In this document: positions 56,803 through 64,000 of the stretch, one piece after another
Layout: each line of letters begins with the position of its first letter
Position numbering within the stretch: the stretch's first letter is position 1
DNA from: Micromonospora terminaliae
GTDB lineage: Bacteria; Actinomycetota; Actinomycetes; Mycobacteriales; Micromonosporaceae
Assembly: GCF_009671205.1 (NCBI RefSeq)
Contig: NZ_CP045309.1
Location: forward strand, 3,658,001-3,722,000
Direction of reading: 5' to 3'
Length of the DNA: 64,000 nt
Notes under the pieces: generated by a model
Seen by the model: the letters and a program-made list of their open reading frames with translations, nothing else
Told to the model about the DNA's origin: nothing
Database searches by the model: none
Position numbers and translations under genes: made by a program

Positions 56803-58062
56803 CTACGGCCGGGTCGGTTTTTCCACTCGCCGGGGATCACGCTTCCCGAGAAGACTGGCCGGACCTATGACGGAACGCCCGAATCGGGCGGCCGCGGCGT
56901 CCGCGGCAGCCTCCGCCTCCCGCCATCCGCGCTCGGGCGCGCCCAGGGTGAGCTGCTGCGGCGTCTCCTCCGCCGCGGCCAGCCCCTCCATCCGGACCCC
57001 GACGAGGCGGACCGGCTCGCCGGGGGCCAGGGCGGTCCAGAGCGCCCAGGCCGTGTCGAACATCTCCCGGGCGGTGTCGGTGGGCACACCCAGCGTGCGG
57101 GAGCGGCTGACCGTGCGGAAGTCGGCCAACCGCACCTTGAGCGACACGGTGCGCCCGACCTGCCCCGCCGCGCGCAGCCGGGCGCCGGCCTTCTCGGCGA
57201 GAGCGAGCAGCGCGCGCCGGATCTCCGCCGGGTCGCTGACGTCGGTGTCGAAGGTGACCTCGGCGCCGATCGACTTCTCCACGTGCTCCGGGGTCACCCG
57301 GCGCGGGTCCCGCCCCCAGGCCAGCTCGTGCAGGTGGGCGGCGGACGCCTCGCCCACCGCCCGGCGGAGCAGGCCCGGCGGCGCCTCGGCCAGGTCGCCC
57401 ACGGTGCGCAGGCCGAGCCGTTGCAGCGCCTCGGCGGAACGCTCCCCCACCCCCCACAGCGCACCCACCGGCAGCGGGTGCAGGAACTCCAGCACCCGGG
57501 CGGCGGGCACCACGAGCAGGCCGTCGGGCTTGGCCCGGGTCGAGCCGAGCTTGGCCACGAACTTGCTCGGCGCCACCCCGACCGAGCAGGTCAGCTCCTG
57601 CTCCTCGGCCACCCGGCGGCGGATCAGCCGGGCGATCTCGGTGGGGGTGCCGAAGAGCCGCCGGGCCCCGGCCACGTCGAGGAACGCCTCGTCCAGCGAG
57701 AGCGGCTCCACGAGCGGGGTGACGTCACGGAAGATGCGCATCACCGCCCGGGAGGCGGCCGAGTACTGCGTGAAGTCCGGTGGCAGGTAGACCGCGTGCG
57801 GGCAGAGCGCCCGGGCCCGGGCCGTGGGCATGGCGCTGCGGACGCCGAAGCGGCGGGCCTCGTAGCTGGCCGAGCTGACCACCCCGCGCGGGCCGATGCC
57901 GCCCACCACCACCGGCTGGCCGCGCAGCTCGGGGCGGCGGCGCACCTCCACCGAGGCGAAGAACGCGTCCATGTCGACGTGCAGGATCGGGCAGCCGGTG
58001 TCGTCGGCGTCCGGCCCGAAGCGCGGATCACCGCCCCGGGGCAACGACTGGCTGCGGCCCAT
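56803..58062 (-). CDS. dinB: DNA polymerase IV (Y family)
   Basis: 419 residues. Translesion polymerase: catalytic Asp30/Asp32 in LHVDMDAFFASVE and Asp124/Glu125 in LSLDEAFLDV; HhH region LWGVGERSAEALQRLGL; little-finger domain from ~255. A clamp-binding-type motif QQLTLG at 369-374 precedes a 45-residue tail. The stretch before residue 27 is longer than in most DinB. It lies apart from, but near, imuB-dnaE2. Confidence 0.95.
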   Translation of the reverse strand: MGRSQSLPRGGDPRFGPDADDTGCPILHVDMDAFFASVEVRRRPELRGQPVVVGGIGPRGVVSSASYEARRFGVRSAMPTARARALCPHAVYLPPDFTQYSAASRAVMRIFRDVTPLVEPLSLDEAFLDVAGARRLFGTPTEIARLIRRRVAEEQELTCSVGVAPSKFVAKLGSTRAKPDGLLVVPAARVLEFLHPLPVGALWGVGERSAEALQRLGLRTVGDLAEAPPGLLRRAVGEASAAHLHELAWGRDPRRVTPEHVEKSIGAEVTFDTDVSDPAEIRRALLALAEKAGARLRAAGQVGRTVSLKVRLADFRTVSRSRTLGVPTDTAREMFDTAWALWTALAPGEPVRLVGVRMEGLAAAEETPQQLTLGAPERGWREAEAAADAAAARFGRSVIGPASLLGKRDPRRVEKPTRP

Positions 58063-58107
58063 CCCCGCAGGTTAGCCGCCCGGTCCGACAATCCCGCCCG
58101 GAGCGGG

Positions 58108-59271
58108 TCAGCCGCGGACGACCAGCAGCGGGATCGTCATCTCGGCCGCGGTGTCCGCGCCGTGGTACGCCACCAGCCGCGACGCCATCGGCGGCTCCGA
58201 GCGGGTGGCGACCACGGCGTACGTGTCGCGGCAGACCACCATCACGTCGCCGATCCGGCCCAGGTGCGCCTCCGGCACCGGCCCGAACCAGCCGGTGGCC
58301 ACCGCCTCCTCCCGGGTCAGCACCCGGGCCGCGCCGTCCAGCACAGCCGACCAGGCGGCCACCACGTCGGCGGTGGCGCCCGGCTCGACGTGCAGGTAGC
58401 GGACCCGGGGCTCGCCGGCCACCACCCGGACACCGGCCCGCAGCCGGGGGTCGGTGTCCAGGTCGATCCGGTGCCCGTCGGGCACGTTCAGCTGCCCGTG
58501 GTCGGCGGTGACCAGCAGGGCGGCGTCCGGCGGCAGCCCGTCGACCAGCCGGGCGAGCAGCCGGTCCACCTCGGCGGCGGCCAGCCGCCAGGGCGCCGAG
58601 TCCACGCCGGTGAGGTGCCCGTGCCGGTCCAGGTCGGGGTGGTAGCCGGAGACCAGGGTCGGCCCCGGACCGGCGGCCAGGGCGGCGAGCATCCGCTCGG
58701 CGAGCGGGTCGGCGCCGGCCGCGCCCCGGTAGTCGCCGCCCCGGTTGGCAGCCAGGGTGAGGCCGCTGCCGGCGAACTCGGGGCGGCTGACCACAGTGAC
58801 CGCCACACCGGCGGCGCGAGCGCGCTCGTACCAGGTCGGGACCGGCTGCCAGGCGAACGGCTCGGGGTCACCGGCCCAGTCGACGTGGTTGAGCACCCGG
58901 TCGGTGCCGGGCACCCGGACGGTGAAGCCGAGCACGCCGTGCGCGCCGGACGGGGTGCCGGTGCCGAGGCTGACCAGACTGGTCGGGGTGGTGGAGGGGA
59001 AGCCGGCGGTGAGCGGGACGCCGACCGTGGCGGCGAGCCCCGCGAGGGTCGGCGCGTACGGGGCGGCGGTGGGGATCTGGTACCAGCCGAGCCCGTCGAC
59101 CAGCAGCACGGCGACCCGGCGCACCCCGGCCAGCCGGGGCGTCAGGTCGAGCAGGTCGGCGGCGCCGGGCACGCCGAGCAGCGCGAGCGCGCTGGGCAGC
59201 ACGTCGGCCAGGCTGCCGCCGCCGTAGCGGGGCGCGACCCGGTCGAGCGGACCCACCGCGGGGCCGGTCAT
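58108..59271 (-). CDS. Alkaline-phosphatase-fold phosphodiesterase/pyrophosphatase (NPP-like)
   Basis: 387 residues. Metal-binding and nucleophile motifs of the superfamily: VAVLLVDGLGW (Asp), FPSTTPTSLVSLGTG (nucleophile Thr), YHPDLDRHGHL, LLVTADHGQLN, and a late His in VAYHGADT. No signal peptide, so probably cytoplasmic. Bacterial members act on nucleotide or lipid phosphodiesters; substrate unknown. Its ATG overlaps the stop of the methyltransferase gene by four bases. Confidence 0.88.
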   Translation of the reverse strand: MTGPAVGPLDRVAPRYGGGSLADVLPSALALLGVPGAADLLDLTPRLAGVRRVAVLLVDGLGWYQIPTAAPYAPTLAGLAATVGVPLTAGFPSTTPTSLVSLGTGTPSGAHGVLGFTVRVPGTDRVLNHVDWAGDPEPFAWQPVPTWYERARAAGVAVTVVSRPEFAGSGLTLAANRGGDYRGAAGADPLAERMLAALAAGPGPTLVSGYHPDLDRHGHLTGVDSAPWRLAAAEVDRLLARLVDGLPPDAALLVTADHGQLNVPDGHRIDLDTDPRLRAGVRVVAGEPRVRYLHVEPGATADVVAAWSAVLDGAARVLTREEAVATGWFGPVPEAHLGRIGDVMVVCRDTYAVVATRSEPPMASRLVAYHGADTAAEMTIPLLVVRG

Positions 59272-59999
59272 GCCGGGCGGCGGGCGAACAGGTGCAGCTG
59301 GGCGGCGAGGTCGCGGTACGGCGGCCGGGCGGCCAGGGCCCGTTCCAGCTCGACCAGGGCGGCCGGCTGGCCGTCCGCCACGGCGGCCGGGAGCAGGTCG
59401 GCGAGCACGCGTACCCCGTGGATCTCCTCGACGGTGAGCCCGGCGGCGGCGAGCAGCGCGGTGGCGCCGTCGGCGTCGTAGCGGCGGCGCAGGGTGTCCC
59501 GGGGGCCGGCGGTGCCGGCCGGGTCGGCGGCGAGCGTGGCCGCCACGTCCAGGTGGCCGTTCACGGCCCGGGCCAGCACGGCGGCGGCCCGGCCGGCGAC
59601 CAGCACGCTGGCCGCGCCACCGGGGCGCAGGGCCGCGGCCAGCGCGGCGACCACCGGAGCGGGATCGTCCACGACCTCCAGCACCGAGTGGCAGAGCACC
59701 AGGTCGGCCGTTGCCGGCTCGACCAGCCCCGCGAGCGCGTCGCCGTCGCCCTGCACGGCGCGTACCCGCTCGGCGACCCCGGCCTCGGCGGCCCGGCGGG
59801 TCAGCGCGGCGAGCGCGTCGGGGCTGGCGTCGACCACGGTGACGCGGTGGCCGGCCTCGGCGAGCGGGACGGCGAAGCCGCCCGTCCCGCCGCCGACGTC
59901 GAGCACGGTGAGCCGTTCACCGGCCCGCCGGTCCAGCTCGGCCCGGAGCACCGCCCAGATCACGGCGGTGCGGGGGGTGAGGGTTCGGGTCAGCTCCAC
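59268..59999 (-). CDS. SAM-dependent methyltransferase
   Basis: 243 residues from GTG 59999. Motif I VLDVGGGTGGFAVPLAEAG, then VTVVDASPDAL, AVQGDGDAL and DLVLCHSVLEVVDDP, of the class I fold. I chose GTG 59999 because TAGGCT lies seven bases before it and VELTRTLTPRTAVIW fits homologues; GTG 60017 is an alternative. Target unknown. Confidence 0.88.
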   Translation of the reverse strand: MELTRTLTPRTAVIWAVLRAELDRRAGERLTVLDVGGGTGGFAVPLAEAGHRVTVVDASPDALAALTRRAAEAGVAERVRAVQGDGDALAGLVEPATADLVLCHSVLEVVDDPAPVVAALAAALRPGGAASVLVAGRAAAVLARAVNGHLDVAATLAADPAGTAGPRDTLRRRYDADGATALLAAAGLTVEEIHGVRVLADLLPAAVADGQPAALVELERALAARPPYRDLAAQLHLFARRPA

Positions 60000-60006
60000 G
60001 CCGCCG

Positions 60007-60012
60007 AGCCTA
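60007..60012 (-). promoter_or_regulatory. -10 element of the methyltransferase gene
   Basis: TAGGCT on the minus strand, seven bases before GTG 59999. Confidence 0.4.
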
Positions 60013-60031
60013 GTCACCCCCGGCCCTCAGG

Positions 60032-60220
60032 TCAGGACTCGCCACCGCCGGCCGGGTCCTCCTCGGCGCGGGAGCGCTGGGCGTTGGCCACCGGCCCGTC
60101 GGTCACCTGGTATTCCCGCGGCTCCACCTCGTGGGTGGGCGCCCAACCGGCGCCCAGCCGGGTCCGTCGGGCGTTCGCCACGCCACCGGGGTACGTGCTG
60201 TGAAAGGTCATCTGGTTCAT
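60032..60220 (-). CDS. 62-residue unrecognised protein
   Basis: ATG 60220 (or 60211), TGA at 60034-60032. The product starts [20 protein letters not shown] and is rich in Arg, Glu and Gly, with no hydrophobic segment. [11 protein letters not shown] and [11 protein letters not shown] look like two copies of a VANAxR unit. It lies downstream of dnaE2 in the same direction. The start region GGGTATGGGGG could serve as ribosome site. Moderate confidence that it is a real gene. Confidence 0.55.
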   Translation of the reverse strand: MNQMTFHSTYPGGVANARRTRLGAGWAPTHEVEPREYQVTDGPVANAQRSRAEEDPAGGGES

Positions 60221-60309
60221 CCCCCATACCCGGGTGGGCCACTCTGCCCAACCCGTGCCGGGAGTCTCCCGCCTCCGGGGCCGGGAAACCGTAATGTGGA
60301 TCACTAAGC

Positions 60310-63300
60310 TCAACGGAAATCCCGGGACGCCGGCGTGACGGGCGGCTCGATCGCGTCCAGCCGGTCCGCGGTGAGGCTCGTGACGCCCTCGTGCCGCTGC
60401 AACCGGCCCCGCACCACCAGCGCGCCGCTGGTGCGGGCGATTCGACGGTAGCGCTGCCAGAGCCCCGGGGAGCAAGTGACATTGAGCATGCCGGTCTCGT
60501 CCTCCAGGTTGAGGAAGGTGACCCCGCCGGCGGTCGCCGGGCGCTGCCGGTGGGTGACGATCCCGCCGACCCGGATCCGCTGCCCGGGCTCCACCCGGCC
60601 GAGCCGGGCGATCGGCACCGCCCCCAGGGCGTCCAGCCGGTCCCGGATGAACCGGGCCGGGTGGCTCTCCGGGGACAGGCCGGTGGCCCAGACGTCGGCG
60701 ACCAGCCGGTCCACCGCCTCCATCCCGGGCAGGGTGGGCGGGGCCGTGCCGGTCACCGTGCCGGGCAGCCGGCCCGGCCGGTCCTGGGCCGCCGCGCCGG
60801 CGGCCCAGAGGGCCTGCCGGCGGGTCAGCCCGAAGCAGGCGAAGGCGTCCGCGGTGGCCAGCGCCTCCAGCTGCGCCGCGGTCAGCCCGACCCGGCGGGC
60901 CAGGTCCGGCATGTCCCGGTACGGCCCGTGGGCCGTCCGCTCCGCCTCGATCCGCTCGGCCACGTCGTCGCCGAGGGTACGCACGCTGCCCAGCCCCAGC
61001 CGGACCGCCGGGCCGCCCAGCCCCCAGGCGTGCGGCGGCTCCCCCGGCTGGCTCCCCCACCGGGTCTCCGGGGTGGACTCCAGCACCGCCTTGGCGCCGC
61101 TGGCGTTGAGGTCCGGCCGGCGGACCTCGACGCCGTGCCGGCGGGCGTCGTCGACCAGGGTCTGCGGCGAGTAGAAGCCCATCGGCTGGGCGTTGAGCAG
61201 CGCGGCCAGGAACGGGCCGGGGTGGTAGCGCTTCAGCCAGGAGCTGGCGTACACCAGGTAGGCGAAGCTCATGGCGTGGCTCTCCGGGAAGCCGTAGCTG
61301 GCGAAGGCGGTGAGCTTGCGGTAGACGTCGTCGGCCAGCTCGCCCGTGATGCCCCGCTCGGCCATCCCGGCGTAGAGCCGGTCGGCGATCTGCGCCATCC
61401 GCTCCACCGAGCGCTTCGCCCCCATGGCCCGGCGCAGCTGGTCGGCCCCGGCCGCGTCGAAGCCGGCCAGGTCGATGGCGAGCTGCATGAGCTGTTCCTG
61501 GAACAGCGGCACGCCGAGGGTCTTCTCCAGCGCGTTGCGCATCAGCGGGTGCGCGAAGGTCACCGGCTCCTGGCCGTTCTTGCGCCGGATGTACGGGTGC
61601 ACCGAGCCGCCCTGGATGGGGCCGGGCCGGATCAGCGCCACCTCCACCACCAGGTCGTAGAACTCGCGGGGCTTGAGCCGGGGCAGGGTGGCCATCTGGG
61701 CGCGGCTCTCCACCTGGAACACCCCGACCGAGTCGGCCCGGCAGAGCATGTCGTAGACCTCGGGGTCGTCCAGGGTCATGTCGCCCAGGTCCAGGCTCAT
61801 CCCGATCAGGTCGTAGCCGTAGTGCAGCGCGGAGAGCATGCCGAGGCCGAGCAGGTCGAACTTGACCAGGCCGACGGCGGCGCAGTCGTCCTTGTCCCAC
61901 TGGAGCACGCTGCGGCCGGGCATCCGCCCCCACTCCACCGGGCAGACCTCGATCACCGGCCGGTCGCAGATCACCATGCCGCCGGAGTGGATGCCCAGGT
62001 GCCGGGGGAAGGTCTGCAGCTCGTTGGCGTACGCCACCACCTGCTCGGGGATGTCCTCGACGTCGACCGCCGCGACCGAGCCCCAGCGGTCGATCTGCTT
62101 GCTCCAGGCGTCCTGCTGCCCGGGCGAGAACCCGAACGCCTTCGCCACGTCCCGCACCGCCGACCGCGGCCGGTAGGAGATGACGTTGGCGACCTGGGCG
62201 GTGTGCTCCCGGCCGTACCGGGCGTAGACGTGCTGGATCACCTCCTCCCGGCGGTCGGACTCGATGTCCACGTCGATGTCCGGCGGGCCGTCCCGCTCCG
62301 GGGCGAGGAACCGCTCGAAGAGCAGCCGGTGCCGCACCGCGTCCACGTTGGTGATCCGCAGCGCGTAGCAGACCGCCGAGTTGGCCGCCGAGCCCCGGCC
62401 CTGGCAGTAGATGTCCTGCTCGCGGCAGAACGCGACGATGTCGTAGACCACCAGGAAGTAGCCCGGGAAGCCCAGGTCGTCGATCATCCGCAGCTCGTGC
62501 TCCAGCTGCGCGTACGCCTCCGGGTGCGCCTCGGGCGGGCCGTAGCGCTCCCGGGCGCCGGCCATGGTGAGGTGGCGCAGCCAGCTCATCTCGGTGTGCC
62601 CCGGCGGCACCGGGTACGCCGGCAGCTGCGGCGCGACCAGTTGCAGGTCGAAGGCGAGTTCCGCGCCGAACTCGGCGGCGCGGGCCACCGCACCCGGGTA
62701 CGCGGCGAACCGCGCCGCCATCTCCGCGCCGCTGCGCAGGTGGGCGGTGGCGGCGGCGGGCAGCCAGCCGTCGATCTCGTCCAGGCTGCGCCGGGCCCGC
62801 ACCGCCGCCACCGTGGTGGCCAACCGGCGCCGCCCCGGGGTGGCGTAGTGCACGTTGTTGGTGGCCACCGTGGGCAGCCCGGCCGCGGCGGCCAGCTCGG
62901 CGAGGGCGTCGTTGCGGTCGGCGTCGAGCGGGTGGCCGTGGTCGGTCAGCTCCACCGCCACCGTCTCGGCGCCGAAGAGCGCGGTGAGCCGGTCCAGCTC
63001 CCGGGCCGCCGCGTCGACGCCCTCGGTGAGCAGCGCGGCGGGCACGTGCCCCTTGCGGCAGCCGGTGAGCACCAGCACGTGGTCTTTCAGTTCGGCGGCG
63101 ACCTCCTCCAGCTCGCCGTAGACCGGGCGGCCCTTCTCGCCGCCGCGCAGCTGGGCCCGGGCGATGGTGGCGGCGAGCCGGGCGTACCCCTCGTGGCCGT
63201 GGGCCAGCACCAGCAGGTGCGCGCCGTACGGGTCCGGCTCGCCGTTCTGCGGGCCGGGCAGCCCCAGGGAGAGCTCCGCGCCGAAGACCGTCGGCAGGTG

Positions 63301-63687
63301 CAGCGCGCGGGCCGCCTCGGCGAAGCGCACCACGCCGTAGAAGCCGTCGTGGTCGGTGACGGCGAGCGCGGTGAGCCCCAGCCGGGCGGCCTCCTCGGCC
63401 AGCTCCTCGGGGTGGCTGGCGCCGTCGAGGAAGCTGAAGTTGGAGTGCGCGTGCAGCTCCGCGTAGGGCACCGCGTCGTTGGGGCGGGGCAGCTCGGGCG
63501 GCGCGTACTCCTGCCGCTTGCGGCTCCACGCCGGGGAGTCGCCGCCGTCGGCGTCGACCGCGAGCGGGTCCACCACGTGCAGGTGCCGCTCACCCTTGGG
63601 GCGGCCCTTGCCGGACCGCCCGCCGGGCCGCCCGGAGAGCACCTGCTCCAGCTCCGACCACGGCATCTTCGGGTTGTGGAAGCTCAT
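60310..63687 (-). CDS. dnaE2: Error-prone DNA polymerase DnaE2
   Basis: 1125 residues from ATG 63687 (GGGGGAG upstream). C-family polymerase: N-terminal PHP domain ([22 protein letters not shown] from ~85), polymerase with catalytic carboxylates in [12 protein letters not shown] near 467, PHP-like [28 protein letters not shown], and a C-terminal OB fold ([33 protein letters not shown]). It lacks a C-terminal clamp-binding end like that of DnaE1. With ImuA' and ImuB it makes the DNA-damage mutasome; imuB lies immediately upstream. Confidence 0.95.
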   Translation of the reverse strand: MSFHNPKMPWSELEQVLSGRPGGRSGKGRPKGERHLHVVDPLAVDADGGDSPAWSRKRQEYAPPELPRPNDAVPYAELHAHSNFSFLDGASHPEELAEEAARLGLTALAVTDHDGFYGVVRFAEAARALHLPTVFGAELSLGLPGPQNGEPDPYGAHLLVLAHGHEGYARLAATIARAQLRGGEKGRPVYGELEEVAAELKDHVLVLTGCRKGHVPAALLTEGVDAAARELDRLTALFGAETVAVELTDHGHPLDADRNDALAELAAAAGLPTVATNNVHYATPGRRRLATTVAAVRARRSLDEIDGWLPAAATAHLRSGAEMAARFAAYPGAVARAAEFGAELAFDLQLVAPQLPAYPVPPGHTEMSWLRHLTMAGARERYGPPEAHPEAYAQLEHELRMIDDLGFPGYFLVVYDIVAFCREQDIYCQGRGSAANSAVCYALRITNVDAVRHRLLFERFLAPERDGPPDIDVDIESDRREEVIQHVYARYGREHTAQVANVISYRPRSAVRDVAKAFGFSPGQQDAWSKQIDRWGSVAAVDVEDIPEQVVAYANELQTFPRHLGIHSGGMVICDRPVIEVCPVEWGRMPGRSVLQWDKDDCAAVGLVKFDLLGLGMLSALHYGYDLIGMSLDLGDMTLDDPEVYDMLCRADSVGVFQVESRAQMATLPRLKPREFYDLVVEVALIRPGPIQGGSVHPYIRRKNGQEPVTFAHPLMRNALEKTLGVPLFQEQLMQLAIDLAGFDAAGADQLRRAMGAKRSVERMAQIADRLYAGMAERGITGELADDVYRKLTAFASYGFPESHAMSFAYLVYASSWLKRYHPGPFLAALLNAQPMGFYSPQTLVDDARRHGVEVRRPDLNASGAKAVLESTPETRWGSQPGEPPHAWGLGGPAVRLGLGSVRTLGDDVAERIEAERTAHGPYRDMPDLARRVGLTAAQLEALATADAFACFGLTRRQALWAAGAAAQDRPGRLPGTVTGTAPPTLPGMEAVDRLVADVWATGLSPESHPARFIRDRLDALGAVPIARLGRVEPGQRIRVGGIVTHRQRPATAGGVTFLNLEDETGMLNVTCSPGLWQRYRRIARTSGALVVRGRLQRHEGVTSLTADRLDAIEPPVTPASRDFR

Positions 63688-63714
63688 CCCGCACTCCCCC
63701 ACCCTTGGTCCGCC

Positions 63715-63766
63715 GAGATCTTGGAAGCTTTCGGCCCCCGGGTGGGCCACGAACTTCCAAGATCTC
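63715..63766. repeat. Inverted repeat between imuB and dnaE2
   Basis: GAGATCTTGGAAG (63715-63727) pairs perfectly with CTTCCAAGATCTC (63754-63766); loop 26 bases. It occupies the 190-base gap between imuB and dnaE2 and is AT-richer than the flanks. It may end imuB transcripts or be a dispersed palindrome. Confidence 0.7.
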
Positions 63767-63877
63767 CGAAGGCGGCGGGGCACGGCGATCCGTCCGCGCC
63801 ATCACGTTCGTGCGCTCTGTCGGGTGAAGGCCGGCGCGGCACGGCGGCACACCACGGGGTCGGGAGATGCCGCTCAG

Positions 63878-64000
63878 TCATAGATCGCCTCCACCAGCCA
63901 CTGCCCGCCCTCGACGGCGAGCAGCAGGGCGGCGCCGTCGGCCAGGCAGACCTGGAACCGGGCGCGGCGGCGCGCCTCGGCCGGCGCCCACCAGCGCTCG
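63878..64000 (-). CDS. imuB: C-terminal end of ImuB (DNA polymerase Y-family-like protein), partial
   Basis: Forty residues plus a TGA at 63880-63878; the rest lies beyond the window. The end reads ERWWAPAEARRRARFQV, then LADGAALLLAVEGGQWLVEA and a final IYD, the conserved C-terminal ImuB pattern (RWW, DG, GG, W, EAxYD). ImuB is a catalytically inactive Y-family polymerase that links DnaE2 to the beta clamp. Position just upstream of dnaE2 agrees. Confidence 0.82.
   Translation of the reverse strand, partial: RALVGAGRGAPPRPVPGLPGRRRRPAARRRGRAVAGGGDL

Noticed and set aside
60032..63529. A 1165-codon minus-strand frame overlapping dnaE2
   Set aside because: Out of frame with DnaE2, low complexity; only its last 62 codons, beyond dnaE2, look like a real small gene.
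63688..63877. LexA box controlling dnaE2
   Set aside because: CACGTTCGTG (in 63804-63814) looks faintly similar but its arms do not match the actinobacterial SOS consensus.

Overview
The window looks like a chromosome segment of a high-GC actinomycete, most likely Micromonospora or a close relative. Evidence: GC content is very high throughout, GTG starts are frequent, several genes seem to be leaderless, PriA replaces HisA/TrpF, Wag31/SepF/MurT-GatD are present, and there are small families typical of Actinobacteria (DUF2567, DUF3040). I saw no rRNA, tRNA, CRISPR array, integrase or intact insertion sequence.

Layout. 1-8.8 kb is accessory: the tail of a mycothiol-dependent-enzyme-like protein, a lone class I terpene synthase, a long-chain acyl-CoA ligase, two tandem LtrA-type membrane proteins, a MocR-type regulator divergent from a YczE-type membrane protein, and a small unknown. 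8.8-17.0 kb is the histidine operon on the minus strand (hisD-hisC-hisB-orf56-hisH-orf106-priA-ridA ... hisF). An organic-hydroperoxide module (ohrR-ohr-oxidoreductase) sits between ridA and hisF. 17.1-25.4 kb holds a Lon-N-domain protein, a DUF2567 protein, a MinD-like ATPase with a repeat-rich N-terminus, rluD, lspA, a DksA/TraR-type protein and a cation/proton antiporter.

25.4-44.2 kb is the division and cell wall (dcw) cluster, read on the minus strand from mraZ: mraZ-rsmH-ftsL-ftsI-murE-murF-mraY-ftsW-murG-murC-ftsQ-ftsZ-yggS-sepF-yggT-wag31. murD is not between mraY and ftsW, and pgeF (yfiH) is not between ftsZ and yggS. A three-repeat MraZ-type operator lies inside a recognisable mraZ promoter. 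A second, divergent triple repeat faces the plus-strand murT-gatD pair, which amidates lipid II. 44.5-47.6 kb is murT-gatD, a TVP38-type membrane protein and a decayed phosphotransferase.

47.9-51.0 kb is leuS, preceded by what looks like a complete ribosome-mediated attenuator: a leaderless 12-residue leader peptide with three consecutive Leu codons, a pause hairpin and a terminator with a T-tract. 51.2-56.0 kb is a moxR-DUF58-transglutaminase operon. 56.3-64.0 kb holds a DUF3040 protein, DNA polymerase IV, a phosphodiesterase, a methyltransferase, a 62-residue unknown, and dnaE2 downstream of the imuB C-terminus (translesion mutasome).

Across the window many starts have a TANNNT hexamer 6-8 nt upstream and no Shine-Dalgarno, so leaderless initiation appears common. 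All functional statements are read from sequence motifs and family knowledge; no database search was run.
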